Assembly: GCA_019240475.1 (NCBI GenBank)
Contig: JAFAYI010000019.1
Location: forward strand, 124,001-188,000
DNA: 64,000 nt
Source: Acidobacteriaceae bacterium
GTDB lineage: Bacteria; Acidobacteriota; Terriglobia; Bryobacterales; Bryobacteraceae
Reading direction: 5' to 3'
This document shows, one piece after another, positions 45,567 through 54,984 of this stretch (position 1 is the stretch's first letter; each line of letters opens with the position of its first letter). The notes under the pieces were generated by a model. That model was not told the DNA's origin. It did no database searches and worked only from the letters and a program-made list of their open reading frames with translations. The position numbers and the translations under genes are program-made.

Positions 45567-45755
45567 TTAGGAAGCGGAGGTAGCAGCACTGGACAGGGTG
45601 TTGCTAATGGTGTCCCACAACTTATTGAGGCTGCTGCTGGTGCTGGTCAGCACGGTCACGGCAGCGAGCGCAATGAAGGCGAGCAGCAGAGAATATTCCA
45701 CCAAATCTTGCCCGTCCTCCTCCCGCCAGAATGCGTTGAGAACTGAAGTGCTCAT
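45567..45755 (-). CDS. flp: Flp-type pilin
   Basis: This 62-residue prepilin has a short leader and the Flp signature EEDGQDLVEYSLLLAFIALA. Cleavage is expected after Gly15, with the +5 Glu/+6 Tyr pair kept. A hydrophobic helix (residues 22-38) and a Ser/Thr-rich tail follow. AAGGAG precedes the ATG, which overlaps the stop of the upstream membrane-protein gene (ATGA). It is the structural subunit of the Tad pilus. Confidence 0.93.
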   Translation of the reverse strand: MSTSVLNAFWREEDGQDLVEYSLLLAFIALAAVTVLTSTSSSLNKLWDTISNTLSSAATSAS

Positions 45756-47455
45756 AAGCTTCTCCTTTCGTAAATTATGAATTCTGAGTTAGAGCCTCGC
45801 CGGGGTGTCGTGAGGACTTCGGACTCATTCCCTCCGTCGTGAGAAACGGGTGAAAGTCGTGCAGAATCGGCAGTAAGGGTCCGGCCACCGGCTACGCTTG
45901 GGCGAACCGCAAAAACGATCACACTACCGTTGTCGAAAATTGTTCGCCACTGGGCCGATCGTTTAAGAACCGCTGCCAATGGAGCTTCCGGCTTGATTAC
46001 GACTGTGTCGACTCCGAAGCGCCGGAGATCGGTTTCCCAGTTGTATCCCGCATTTAGTATTCCGAGATAGGTGTTCACGACGAAATCGCATCCGTAAAAA
46101 TCACTTCTGCCATCCATGAACACTCTGGTATCCGGGTAGAAGCGATAGATCATGTAATCGCTCCACTGGTCGTAGGTAAAAATTCGAGACTTCGAAACCG
46201 CGGCCAACGAAGGCACAGACTCGATGGGAAATTGTTTGGAGTCAAATTGCGCGGCAAAGCTGGGGCGGCCCGATGTAAAGAGAACGGCAATCGCTAAGAC
46301 CGCTCCGACAGAAATGACGTGGAATCGCTTAATGCGTTCAAAACTTCGCAGATCGCTGCAAGCTTCGGCAATCGTTCCGGCGAAGCTGGCCAGGCGCTCA
46401 TTCCATCGCGCCCGCCCGAGAACGCTGCGCAGCATGCAGGCGGCCCATGGGCTGGCAACGAGCAGAAACAGCGGTATGTTCCGGCCGTACATAAGAGCCA
46501 AGTGGCCGAATAATAGGATCAGGAACGCCGGTGTAAATTTGCGGCGCTCGAAGCACCACCACGCCGCCCCAATCCCCATTAACAACATGAATTCGAAAAA
46601 GATCGCACCGCCGTGGTGAAAGCTGACCGATTGAAACTCAGAGATGTGGTCCAGGAGAGAAGAATCTCTCAGATACGAAAGAATGTGCCGATGCAGGTTC
46701 CAACCGTAAGGGTTGATAAACGTCACGAGCGCGCACGCGCTTGCGCAAAACAAGTACGGCTTGGCTCTGTTAATGATGTGCCGCCAAGTGCATTTCTCGG
46801 CAATCGCGACACAGATTACTCCTAACCCGGCTGTCGATACGATAACGAGGGCGAGAAAAAAGCCGCCATGTAGATTAGTCCAGCAGAGCGTCAGTAGCGG
46901 CAACCAGCCGAGCGATTTCACTCGCCCGCGCTCGGCCGATACCAAGGCGTGGAGAAAGGCTATCACGAATATCCAAGAGACCAGGTGAGGCCGGGCAAGC
47001 CAGTGAATGGTAGAGCCGCAGACCGCGGCTAGGGTGAATAGCAGGCTCAGAACATCGTGCCCGCAGCAACGGCGAATCAACTGAAACAACAAAACCGAGA
47101 CAGCGCATAACACCAGGGCATTGATAAACGCCACGCCCGCCAAGCCCCAGAATCGATGTATGACGGCAAATAAGACATCCCAGCCCCACTCCCATGCGAA
47201 CCACGCTTCGTGCGGCTTAGTGAAGGAGAACAGGTCGGTCTTTGGCACAGCGCCATGTTCAAGAATCCACTGGCCCGTCCGGATGTGCCACCCCGTGTCC
47301 CCATCCGTCAGCAGACGCTTCGTCCCAGAGAGGAAGGCAAAAAGCAGGAAAGCCGGAAGAATAAAAGCGAAGTCGATCAAAGATGGAAACAGGCGTATAC
47401 ACCACTGCGCATCAACGCTATAGGTGGGTTCCCATGTCTGAGCTGGCGCCTGCAT
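45752..47455 (-). CDS. Polytopic membrane protein coupled to flp, GT-C-like
   Basis: I do not recognise a named family. The ~567-residue protein has about ten membrane helices from residue 25 to 390 and a soluble C-terminal part. The first loop contains LTDGDTGWHIRTGQWILEHG and SFTKPHEAWFAWEWGWDV; the C-terminal part has YDQWSDYMIYRFYPDTRVF. Acidic residues in the first large loop and this layout are typical of GT-C glycosyltransferases using lipid-linked sugars, and pilin or cell-surface glycosylation is a possibility. Its stop overlaps the flp start, and tadV lies upstream. GC content is lower than in most neighbours. Confidence 0.55.
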   Translation of the reverse strand: MQAPAQTWEPTYSVDAQWCIRLFPSLIDFAFILPAFLLFAFLSGTKRLLTDGDTGWHIRTGQWILEHGAVPKTDLFSFTKPHEAWFAWEWGWDVLFAVIHRFWGLAGVAFINALVLCAVSVLLFQLIRRCCGHDVLSLLFTLAAVCGSTIHWLARPHLVSWIFVIAFLHALVSAERGRVKSLGWLPLLTLCWTNLHGGFFLALVIVSTAGLGVICVAIAEKCTWRHIINRAKPYLFCASACALVTFINPYGWNLHRHILSYLRDSSLLDHISEFQSVSFHHGGAIFFEFMLLMGIGAAWWCFERRKFTPAFLILLFGHLALMYGRNIPLFLLVASPWAACMLRSVLGRARWNERLASFAGTIAEACSDLRSFERIKRFHVISVGAVLAIAVLFTSGRPSFAAQFDSKQFPIESVPSLAAVSKSRIFTYDQWSDYMIYRFYPDTRVFMDGRSDFYGCDFVVNTYLGILNAGYNWETDLRRFGVDTVVIKPEAPLAAVLKRSAQWRTIFDNGSVIVFAVRPSVAGGRTLTADSARLSPVSHDGGNESEVLTTPRRGSNSEFIIYERRSL

Positions 47456-47572
47456 ATATTCCACTTGTTACTAAGTACTGTCTACGCTTTCTAATCGGTT
47501 GTATGGCCAAATTTCATTAGGTGGCATTTCCATCCATGCGGAAGATACCCCAAAACTTTTCATCTAAAAACC

Positions 47573-48118
47573 TCAAACCACAGCCGTTATGATTTTGGAG
47601 CCCAAGCCGAGAAAAACCATCGCGCCGAGAGCGATCACGGCCCCGTGAGGCATCCGTAAGGCTTCCGCGTGGCGGATATCCAGACTCGCGTGTCTTTCCG
47701 CGGGCAGCCGAGCGTGCAGCAAATCACTGGCGATCAAGCCAAGATTCAGCATGGTCTGGTTCAGGCGCCGTCGCAATAGCACATACAAAAGAGATACGAG
47801 ACCGCCCAATAAGGCCGTGCATAGAAATATGCCCAACCAGTTCCAGGGCCCTACGATGGCGCCGACCGCAGCCATCAGTTTCACATCTCCCGCGCCCATA
47901 CCCCGCACCAAATAGAGCGGTACATAAATGAGCAAGGAACATCCCATGCCGAGTAGCGCAAAGGTGAACCCGTGCAGCGCGAAAAGCAAAATGTTCGCAG
48001 CTAATCCGGCAGTGATAGCTCCTAAGTTCAGCCAATTAGGAATACGCCGGTAACGGAGATCGAATAAGCCGGCCGCAATAACCGTTGAGATTAAGACGAG
48101 CTTCAGCGGCAACGGCAT
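47573..48118 (-). CDS. tadV: Prepilin peptidase TadV/CpaA
   Basis: This 181-residue membrane aspartic peptidase (family A24) cleaves the leader of Flp prepilin. The two catalytic aspartates are in GLFDLRYRRIPNW (near residue 20) and VRGMGAGDVKLMAAVG (near residue 77). About five or six hydrophobic helices are visible, with no N-terminal methylase domain, as usual for Tad peptidases. It is 118 bases from the next gene downstream. Confidence 0.9.
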   Translation of the reverse strand: MPLPLKLVLISTVIAAGLFDLRYRRIPNWLNLGAITAGLAANILLFALHGFTFALLGMGCSLLIYVPLYLVRGMGAGDVKLMAAVGAIVGPWNWLGIFLCTALLGGLVSLLYVLLRRRLNQTMLNLGLIASDLLHARLPAERHASLDIRHAEALRMPHGAVIALGAMVFLGLGSKIITAVV

Positions 48119-48131
48119 ATCGGATTCATCC

Positions 48132-48539
48132 TCATCGGCTGGATGTTGCGCATGCTCCGGGATCGGAAGCTTCGAAACTCAACCGATCGCCAACCGTAGT
48201 GCCGGTGCGATGAGCGGTTCCCGCTTCAACTTCAAGGACCGACGCTGCCGCTAGACAGAGCGAAATGCGCCAGGGCGGCAGGTCGTTGCTAAGTTTCCTC
48301 ACTTGATGATGCCGATCTAGGAAAATCGCATCGATCGGCATCTTCATGCCGAAGGTGTGTATCGCTTCACACGGCGAGATCCATAGCCCCGCGCCTTTCA
48401 AAAGACCGCCAATGCCGAGTAGTCCCTGCCGTCGGGCAGCGCTGGTCCCCGCTATCCTAACCCGTTCCGCTAACGTCGACTTGCGATCTAAATTGACCAC
48501 GACGTACTCGCGGGGTGTTGCTATCGGGCCGGTACCCAT
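48132..48539 (-). CDS. DUF192 protein
   Basis: This 135-residue protein has the DUF192 core: RVRIAGTSAARRQGLLGI, LWISPCEAIHTFGMKMPIDAIFLD (in two parts) and VLEVEAGTAHRTG. No signal peptide is visible, although many members are exported. Function is unknown. It sits 13 bases before tadV, and such DUF192 genes are seen next to tad loci in some bacteria. Its ribosome site lies within an inverted repeat. Confidence 0.82.
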   Translation of the reverse strand: MGTGPIATPREYVVVNLDRKSTLAERVRIAGTSAARRQGLLGIGGLLKGAGLWISPCEAIHTFGMKMPIDAIFLDRHHQVRKLSNDLPPWRISLCLAAASVLEVEAGTAHRTGTTVGDRLSFEASDPGACATSSR

Positions 48540-48543
48540 TTAT

Positions 48544-48579
48544 CACCATCCTCTCGAGCGCGTTCTCGAAGTGATGGTG
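48544..48579 (-). promoter_or_regulatory. Stem-loop covering the DUF192 ribosome site
   Basis: CACCATC at 48544-48550 pairs with GATGGTG at 48573-48579, and an inner TCGAG/CTCGA stem lies in the loop. On the coding strand the structure ends 4 bases before the ATG at 48539 and includes the GGTGAT ribosome site. It may terminate fumC transcripts, control DUF192 translation, or both. Confidence 0.35.
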
Positions 48580-48615
48580 TGACACAGGAGTTGAAAGTCT
48601 CAGGGCCAGAGAGAG

Positions 48616-50007
48616 TTAGGGATGAGTCATCTCTTCGGGCTTAACGCGCGCATCGAATTCTTCTCCTGTTAAGTACCCGAGTTTCAGGGCCGCATCGCGC
48701 AAACTGGAGCCATCATGATGCGCGATGTGTGCGATTTTAGCCGCTTTGTCATAACCCACGATGGGACTTAAAGCCGTGACTAGCATCAGGGAAGTCTGGA
48801 CGTACTTATCGATCTGAGCACGATTTACTTCTATTCCCCTCGCGCAATGTTCGGTAAAGCTGTGGCAAGCGTCGCCGAGCAGGCGCACGGAATGCAGGAA
48901 GTTATAAATAATGACCGGTTTGAAAACGTTCAGCTCGAAATTGCCCTGCGACCCGGCAAACCCAATGACGGCATCGTTTCCCATCACTTGAACGGCGACC
49001 ATGGTCATGGCCTCGCACTGGGTGGGGTTGACTTTGCCCGGCATGATCGAAGAACCTGGTTCATTCTCAGGCAGGATTAATTCACCGAGGCCGCAGCGGG
49101 GCCCGGAGGCGAGCCAGCGAATATCGTTGGCAATTTTCATGAGCGAAGCGGCTAAGGTGCGTAGCGCGCCGCTCGCTGCCACGAGTTCATCGTGAGCCGA
49201 TAGCGCCGCGAACTTATTGGGATGCGAACGGAACGGAAGGCCCGTGATTTCCGCGATCTTCGCGGCCGCGCGCTCGGCAAATTCAGGATGAGCGTTCAGG
49301 CCGGTGCCGACCGCAGTGCCGCCAATTGCCAGTTCATAGAGACCGCCGAGAGCTGCCCGCAGACGCGCAATGTCTCTATCGAGCAGGACAACCCACCCGG
49401 AGATCTCCTGGCCAAGTGTCAGGGGGGTGGCGTCCTGCAGGTGCGTGCGTCCGATCTTTACGATGCCGGCGAAGGCGCGCGCCTTTTCATCGAGGGCGTC
49501 GCGCAGTTCCTGAACCGAGGGAATCAGTTCACGTTCCACCTCCTCGGCGGCGGCCATGTGCATGGCGGTTGGAAACGTGTCGTTCGAGGATTGCGACAGA
49601 TTGACGTGATCGTTGGGATGGATCGGCTTCTTGCTGCCCACCTCGCCGCCCGCAAGCTGGATCGCCCGATTCGAGATCACCTCATTAGCATTCATATTGG
49701 TTTGGGTGCCGCTTCCGGTCTGCCAGATGCGCAATGGAAAATGGCCATTGAGCTCGCCTTCGATCACCTCGTCGGCGGCCTGTACGATCAAACGGGTCTT
49801 CTCCTCGTCGAGTTTTCCCAGGTCGCGATTCACCAGGGCGGCCGCTTTCTTCAACACGCCGAACGCCCGGATGAGTTCCGGCGGCATCTTATCTTCGCCG
49901 ATATCGAAGTGGATCAGAGACCGCTGAGTCTGCGCGCCCCAATACCGGTCCGCAGGGACTTCGATTTTCCCCATGCTGTCGGATTCGGTGCGGGTGGGAC
50001 GGTCCAT
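48616..50007 (-). CDS. fumC: Class II fumarate hydratase
   Basis: FumC hydrates fumarate to malate in the TCA cycle. The 463-residue protein contains [38 protein letters not shown] and the signature [16 protein letters not shown] with the catalytic serine loop. The ATG at 50007 gives the usual length. It faces away from the hydrogenase operon, with 217 bases between the two starts. Confidence 0.94.
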   Translation of the reverse strand: MDRPTRTESDSMGKIEVPADRYWGAQTQRSLIHFDIGEDKMPPELIRAFGVLKKAAALVNRDLGKLDEEKTRLIVQAADEVIEGELNGHFPLRIWQTGSGTQTNMNANEVISNRAIQLAGGEVGSKKPIHPNDHVNLSQSSNDTFPTAMHMAAAEEVERELIPSVQELRDALDEKARAFAGIVKIGRTHLQDATPLTLGQEISGWVVLLDRDIARLRAALGGLYELAIGGTAVGTGLNAHPEFAERAAAKIAEITGLPFRSHPNKFAALSAHDELVAASGALRTLAASLMKIANDIRWLASGPRCGLGELILPENEPGSSIMPGKVNPTQCEAMTMVAVQVMGNDAVIGFAGSQGNFELNVFKPVIIYNFLHSVRLLGDACHSFTEHCARGIEVNRAQIDKYVQTSLMLVTALSPIVGYDKAAKIAHIAHHDGSSLRDAALKLGYLTGEEFDARVKPEEMTHP

Positions 50008-50224
50008 GACCTTTATTGTGTACTGGCCCGGTCCTTGTCTCCCTGCCGGGGAATCCCCGATGCCTCGCTAGTGGGTTCCCTTCGTTAGGAAACCGGGCGC
50101 TCCCGCTTCGACGCGACGCTTCAATTTGTCTTGATAGAGAAGGCGGAACCGCAACGCGCGCGATCGCGCCACGTTCTCGGTCGTGGCCGGTTCCCCCTGT
50201 TTTGAAGCTGAAAGGTGACCGCCT

Positions 50225-51286
50225 ATGGCAGAGAACGTTCCTTACGGCCGATCGACTCAGCGGCCTTCTCCCGTTTCAGACATTCACATCGTCTGGATGA
50301 CCACCGGCCTGAGTTGCGATGGCGATTCGGTTTCCATCACCGCGGCCACGCTTCCAAGCCTTGAAGACGTAGTGCTGGGCGCGATACCCGGCCTGCCCAA
50401 GGTGCATCTCCACAATCCCGTGCTCGCCTACGAGGTGGGCGACGACTTCATGAAGTACTGGCATCAAGCGGCCGAAGGCAAGCTCGATCCCTTCGTGCTG
50501 GTGATGGAAGGCTCCATTCCCAACGAGAGCATCAAGCGCGAGGGCTATTGGGCCGCGATGGGCACCGATGCGCTGACGGGCCAGCCTATCACGACCAACG
50601 AATGGATCGACCGCCTGGCGCCCAAAGCTCTGGCCGTAATCGGGGCGGGCACCTGCGCGACAAACGGCGGTATTCATGCAATGGCCGGCAACCCCACCGG
50701 CTGCATGGGCCTGCAGGATTATCTCGGACGCAATTGGAAATCGAAGGCGGGCTTGCCGATCGTCAACGTGCCGGGCTGCCCCGTACAGCCTGACAATTTT
50801 ATGGAGACTCTGCTCTACCTGCTCTATCAGGTTGCGGGTCTTGCTCCCATGATTCCGCTCGACAAGGAGAACCGGCCGGAGTGGCTGTTCGGCAAGACCG
50901 TTCATGAAGGCTGCGATCGCGCCGGCTACTACGAGCAAGGCGACTTCGCGGACGAATACGGATCGCCGAAATGTATTGTGAAGCTCGGCTGCTGGGGTCC
51001 GGTGGTGAACTGCAATGTGCCGAAGCGCGGGTGGATGGATGGAATCGGAGGCTGCCCGAACGTAGGCGGCATTTGCATCGGCTGCACCATGCCGGGGTTC
51101 CCCGACAAGTTCATGCCCTTCATGGATGAGCCGCCCGGGGCGCGCATATCGGCGGGAACCATAGGCGTCTATGGCCATGCCATACGGGCCTTGCGCTCCA
51201 TCACTAATCACACGGTGAACAAAGAACCCAAGTGGAGACATCCGGGAAGGCTGCTCACAACCGGCTACCATCCCAGGGCTTATTAG
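50225..51286 (+). CDS. hhyS: [NiFe]-hydrogenase small subunit, group 1h type
   Basis: This 353-residue electron-transfer subunit has no twin-arginine signal, so it stays in the cytoplasm, unlike most group 1 uptake hydrogenases. The first motif is GLSCDGDSV: Cys31 is followed by Asp33 where other hydrogenases have the second Cys. In the actinobacterial-type (group 1h) enzyme from Ralstonia, an Asp is known to replace one proximal-cluster Cys. Further ligands lie in GAGTCATNGG, VPGCPVQPDNF and GKTVHEGCDRAG. KLGCWGPVVNCNVPKRGW and GICIGCTMPGFPD complete the set. AGGTGA precedes the ATG. The large subunit follows 26 bases later. Confidence 0.88.
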   Translation: MAENVPYGRSTQRPSPVSDIHIVWMTTGLSCDGDSVSITAATLPSLEDVVLGAIPGLPKVHLHNPVLAYEVGDDFMKYWHQAAEGKLDPFVLVMEGSIPNESIKREGYWAAMGTDALTGQPITTNEWIDRLAPKALAVIGAGTCATNGGIHAMAGNPTGCMGLQDYLGRNWKSKAGLPIVNVPGCPVQPDNFMETLLYLLYQVAGLAPMIPLDKENRPEWLFGKTVHEGCDRAGYYEQGDFADEYGSPKCIVKLGCWGPVVNCNVPKRGWMDGIGGCPNVGGICIGCTMPGFPDKFMPFMDEPPGARISAGTIGVYGHAIRALRSITNHTVNKEPKWRHPGRLLTTGYHPRAY

Positions 51287-51312
51287 GCGAAGCGATCAGC
51301 ACAGGAGCACAT

Positions 51313-53124
51313 ATGAGCACATTGACCGCGCCGGAAACTGGAGTTGAAAGAAAATCGCGCAACCTGGTCGAAATGAACTGGGACCCCATTACTCGCATCG
51401 TGGGCAGCCTGGGCATCTTCACCAAGATCGATTTCGACAATCGTGAGGTGGCGGAATGCTTCAGCACATCCTCCATTTTTCGCGGCTACAGCATCTTCAT
51501 GAAGGGCAAGGACCCGCGCGACGCCCACTTCATCACCAGCCGCATCTGCGGCATTTGCGGCGACAATCACGCGACCTGCGCCGTCTATGCGCAGAACATG
51601 GCTTTCGGCGTGCGTCCGCCGGATATGGGCGAGTGGATCACCAACCTGGGCGAAGCGGCCGAATACATGTTCGACCACAACATCTTCCAGGACAACCTTG
51701 TGGGCGTCGATTTCTGCGAACAGATGGTGCGCGAAACCAATCCAAGCGTGTTCGCGAAAGCGGAGAAGACGCCCGCCAACCACTCCAACCTGCATGGCTT
51801 CAGCACCATTGCCGACATCATGCGCGCGCTCAACCCATTCAGCGGCGAATTCTATCGCGAAGCGCTCGTCATGAGCCGCATGACGCGCGAGATGTTCTGC
51901 CTGATGGAAGGACGCCATGTGCATCCATCCACGCTTTATCCAGGCGGCGTCGGAACCGTCCCCACAGTCCAGTTGTTCACGGATTATTTAGTGCGCCTGA
52001 TGAAGTACGTCGAGTTCATGAAGAAGGTCGTCCCGCTTCACGACGATCTGTTCGACTTCTTCTACGACGCGCTTCCCGGCTATGAGAAAGTCGGCCAGCG
52101 CAGAGTGCTTCTGGGTTGTTGGGGATCGTGGAACAATCCGCATGTGTGCGACTACACCTACAAGAACATGTCCGAATGGGGACGCGCCATGTACGTCACG
52201 CCCGGAGTCGTCGTCGATGGGCAGCTCGTCACAAACGACCTGGTCGACATCAATCTCAACATTCGCATCCTGCTCGGCAGTTCCTACTATGACGATTGGC
52301 AAAACAGCGAGACCTTCGTTCGCGAAGATCCTCTGGGCAATCCTGTCGACAAGCGCCACCCCTGGAACCAAACCACCATTCCGCGCCCGCAGAGACGCGA
52401 TTTCAAAGGGAACTACACATGGGTGATGTCGCCGCGCTGGTACGACAAGCGCACCGGCGATTACCTTGCGCTCGACACCGGCGGCGGCCCCATTGCGCGT
52501 TTCTGGTCAACCGCGCTTTCGGGTCTGGTCGACATCGGCTACGTGAAGGCGACCGGCCACAGCGTGAAGATTTATCTGCCGAAGACCGCCACGCTTCCCG
52601 AAGTGGAATTCGAATGGAAGATTCCGAAATGGAGCAACGCAATCGAGCGCGACCGCGCCCGCACCTACTTCCAGGCGTATGCGGCGGCCGCGGCTCTGCA
52701 CTTCATGGAGAAAGCGATGAAGGATCTGCACGCAGGCAAGACGCAGACCTGGGCCGATTTCAAGGTGCCCGAAGAGGCGATTGGCTGCGGATTCCATGAA
52801 GCGGTGCGCGGCGTGCTCTCGCATCACGTGGTGATTCGCGAAGGCAAGATCGCAAACTATCATCCCTATCCGCCCACTCCGTGGAACGCGAATCCTCGCG
52901 ATATCTACGGAACGCCGGGACCGTACGAAGACGCGGTGCAGAACACGCCCATCTTCGAAGAAAACGGACCGGACAAATTCAAGGGCATCGATATCATGCG
53001 CGCGGTCCGCAGCTTCGATCCTTGTCTGCCCTGCGGAGTGCACATGTACCTCGGCAACGGCAAGGTGCTCGAGACGACTCACTCGCCCATGTTTGGACAT
53101 CAAGAGCCTGGTCACCAGAAGTAG
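51313..53124 (+). CDS. hhyL: [NiFe]-hydrogenase large subunit, group 1h type
   Basis: This 603-residue catalytic subunit carries the nickel-binding pairs: L1 motif RICGICGDNHATC with Cys79 and Cys82, and L2 motif DPCLPCGVH with Cys571 and Cys574. The 26 residues after His577 form the tail removed on maturation. The L2 spacing and the length match the group 1h enzymes that oxidise H2 at atmospheric level; that affinity is inferred from the group, not shown here. AGGAG five bases before the ATG at 51313 fixes the start; the open frame above it is a shadow of hhyS. Confidence 0.93.
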   Translation: MSTLTAPETGVERKSRNLVEMNWDPITRIVGSLGIFTKIDFDNREVAECFSTSSIFRGYSIFMKGKDPRDAHFITSRICGICGDNHATCAVYAQNMAFGVRPPDMGEWITNLGEAAEYMFDHNIFQDNLVGVDFCEQMVRETNPSVFAKAEKTPANHSNLHGFSTIADIMRALNPFSGEFYREALVMSRMTREMFCLMEGRHVHPSTLYPGGVGTVPTVQLFTDYLVRLMKYVEFMKKVVPLHDDLFDFFYDALPGYEKVGQRRVLLGCWGSWNNPHVCDYTYKNMSEWGRAMYVTPGVVVDGQLVTNDLVDINLNIRILLGSSYYDDWQNSETFVREDPLGNPVDKRHPWNQTTIPRPQRRDFKGNYTWVMSPRWYDKRTGDYLALDTGGGPIARFWSTALSGLVDIGYVKATGHSVKIYLPKTATLPEVEFEWKIPKWSNAIERDRARTYFQAYAAAAALHFMEKAMKDLHAGKTQTWADFKVPEEAIGCGFHEAVRGVLSHHVVIREGKIANYHPYPPTPWNANPRDIYGTPGPYEDAVQNTPIFEENGPDKFKGIDIMRAVRSFDPCLPCGVHMYLGNGKVLETTHSPMFGHQEPGHQK

Positions 53125-53129
53125 CCCTG

Positions 53130-53699
53130 ATGACGGACCACCAGGGGTTTCGTGACCAGATCGCGCGTATCGAAGGGCTGATCGGCGGTATCGAGTCCGC
53201 CGCTGATCCGGCCCTCCGCGCGACCGCCAAGAACTTGGTTCAGTGCGTAATGGACCTGCATGCGGGAGCGATCGACCGCATTCTCGAAATCTTATCGAAG
53301 GCCGGCGAGCCGGGCGCCGCGCTGCTCCGCGCGCTCGCGGCGGACGAACTGGTCGCAAGCGTCATGGTTCTCTACGATCTGCATCCGGACGACTTTGAAA
53401 CTCGCGTGCGCGGCGGGGTGGAAAAGGCGCAAGCAGCCCTGGCGCGCCGCGGGGCGACTCTGGAACTGCTGGCCTGCGAAGCGAACAGGATTCACGCCCG
53501 CATCGACTCGGGCAGCCACGCCTGCGGATCGACCATCGGAGAACTGGAGACACTGGTTCGCGAGACACTGTTGGCCTGTGCGCCTGATGCAATCGAAGTC
53601 CAAATCGAAACGCCGCGAGACCGGCCTGCCTCTGCGTTCGTTCCGCTTGCCAGCTTGCAAGCGGAAAGCGGTTCTTCGCCGGCCGCCGGGCTGCCCTGA
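53130..53699 (+). CDS. NifU-like hydrogenase-associated protein, one cysteine lost
   Basis: This 189-residue protein has a helical N-terminal half and, after HPDDFETRVRGGVEKAQAAL, a NifU C-terminal-like domain. The domain's cluster site is normally two cysteines spaced CxxC; here the segment is DSGSHACGSTIGELETL, with one cysteine. The Ala/Pro-rich C-terminus is unlike scaffold proteins. NifU-like genes next to group 1h subunits are known. The ATG at 53130 is 5 bases after the hhyL stop. The role may be cluster delivery to the small subunit or, given the loss, structural. Confidence 0.65.
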   Translation: MTDHQGFRDQIARIEGLIGGIESAADPALRATAKNLVQCVMDLHAGAIDRILEILSKAGEPGAALLRALAADELVASVMVLYDLHPDDFETRVRGGVEKAQAALARRGATLELLACEANRIHARIDSGSHACGSTIGELETLVRETLLACAPDAIEVQIETPRDRPASAFVPLASLQAESGSSPAAGLP

Positions 53700-53705
53700 G
53701 GCGCC

Positions 53706-54341
53706 ATGCCGCTGATGCAGTACAGCCCTTTCGCATCTTTGCAGAATCTGGCGCGCCAGCGGGACGCACGGGAACCATGCGAATTGTGTGGCGCTGGACT
53801 CTCGTCCGCCCACCAGCACCTCATCGAGCCCGCTACCCGCAAGCTTCTATGCGCGTGCGAGGCGTGCGCGCTGCTCTTCGATTCGCCCACCAGGACCAAC
53901 TACAAGCGAGTGCCGCGCCGCCTTCGCCAGCTAACCCGTTTTCAAATCACCGACGGCGAGTGGGACAGCCTGGCCATTCCTATCGGAGTGGCTTTCTTTT
54001 TTCAAAGCAGCCCACAAAACGCCACGGTCGTAATCTATCCAAGCCCCGCGGGAGCGACTGAATCTCATCTCTCGTTCGAATCCTGGCGGGACATCGCCGA
54101 GCGAAACTCCGCGCTCGCTCGCATGGAGCCCGACGTCGAAGGGCTGCTCGTCAATCGCCTCGGTCTACCCCGCGCGGCGGCTGAATATTATATTGCGCCC
54201 ATCGACAGATGTTACGAGCTGGTGGGAACGCTTCGCGCGCACTGGCGCGGGCTCTCCGGAGGGGCTGCCGTCTGGGAGCGCGTCGGCCGTTTCTTCGAAC
54301 AGTTGCGGTCGCAAGCTGCTCTGGAGCCGACCCATGCCTGA
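53706..54341 (+). CDS. Hydrogenase-associated protein, DUF5947-like
   Basis: This 211-residue protein has two N-terminal cysteine pairs, CELCGAGLSSAHQHL and LCACEACALLF (residues ~24-58), which may bind zinc or a cluster, and then a mixed alpha/beta domain. I assign it from memory to the DUF5947 family that recurs in group 1h hydrogenase operons; the exact name should be treated as tentative. It overlaps the next gene by 8 bases. Function unknown. Confidence 0.6.
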   Translation: MPLMQYSPFASLQNLARQRDAREPCELCGAGLSSAHQHLIEPATRKLLCACEACALLFDSPTRTNYKRVPRRLRQLTRFQITDGEWDSLAIPIGVAFFFQSSPQNATVVIYPSPAGATESHLSFESWRDIAERNSALARMEPDVEGLLVNRLGLPRAAAEYYIAPIDRCYELVGTLRAHWRGLSGGAAVWERVGRFFEQLRSQAALEPTHA

Positions 54342-54984
54342 CCTGTACTTTCGCGTCGAAAGCGCGAATCCGGTTCCGCTCGCGGCCCAGCCTTTGATCG
54401 GCTTCAAGCTGCACATCTCGAATCTGCCCCCCGGCGAAACCATCCATACCGTCAACCTCCGCGCGCAGATCCAGATCGAGGCGCCGCGCCGGCAATATAG
54501 CGCCGCCGAAAAAGGGCTGCTGCTGGATCTCTTCGGCGCCCCGGATCGCTGGGGCAAGACGCTGCGCAATTTTCTCTGGACGCATGTCTCTACCGTGGTG
54601 ACGTCTTTCACGGATTCGACCGTCGCGGAGTTGCACGCCCCGTGCACCTTCGATTTCAACGTGGCCGCTACTAAGTATTTCCACGCTGTTTCGACCGGCG
54701 ATATTCCAATGCTGCTGCTGTTCAGCGGCGCCGTTTTCTACGCGAATGCGGAAGGTGCGCTGCAGGCCGCGCCCATCTCCTGGAACAAGGAAGCGCGATT
54801 CCGTTTGCCCGCCCGCGTCTGGCGCGAAATGATGGACCTCTATTATCCGAACAGCGCCTGGTTGAATCTTCGGCGCGACGTATTCGAACGCCTCTATCGC
54901 TACAAAATCGACCGTTCGCTCCCCACGTGGGAAGACACGCTCGAAAGCTTGCTCGCCGCGCAAGAAGAAGTGATCCCCCAATGA
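54334..54984 (+). CDS. Hydrogenase-associated protein, DUF6084-like
   Basis: This 216-residue protein begins MPDLYFRVESANPVPL and has beta-rich segments such as FKLHISNLPPGETIHTVNLR and CTFDFNVAATKYFHAV. A C-terminal helical part ends LESLLAAQEEVIP. It resembles the DUF6084 family found in group 1h hydrogenase operons, though I could not test this. The start overlaps the preceding gene and its stop overlaps the next (ATGA). Function unknown. Confidence 0.58.
   Translation: MPDLYFRVESANPVPLAAQPLIGFKLHISNLPPGETIHTVNLRAQIQIEAPRRQYSAAEKGLLLDLFGAPDRWGKTLRNFLWTHVSTVVTSFTDSTVAELHAPCTFDFNVAATKYFHAVSTGDIPMLLLFSGAVFYANAEGALQAAPISWNKEARFRLPARVWREMMDLYYPNSAWLNLRRDVFERLYRYKIDRSLPTWEDTLESLLAAQEEVIPQ

Noticed and set aside
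50024..50038. Sigma-54-like -24/-12 element before the hydrogenase operon
   Set aside because: TGGCCCGGTCCTTGT has the right spacing, but the conserved GC at -12 is GT, and it lies about 190 bases from the start next to fumC.
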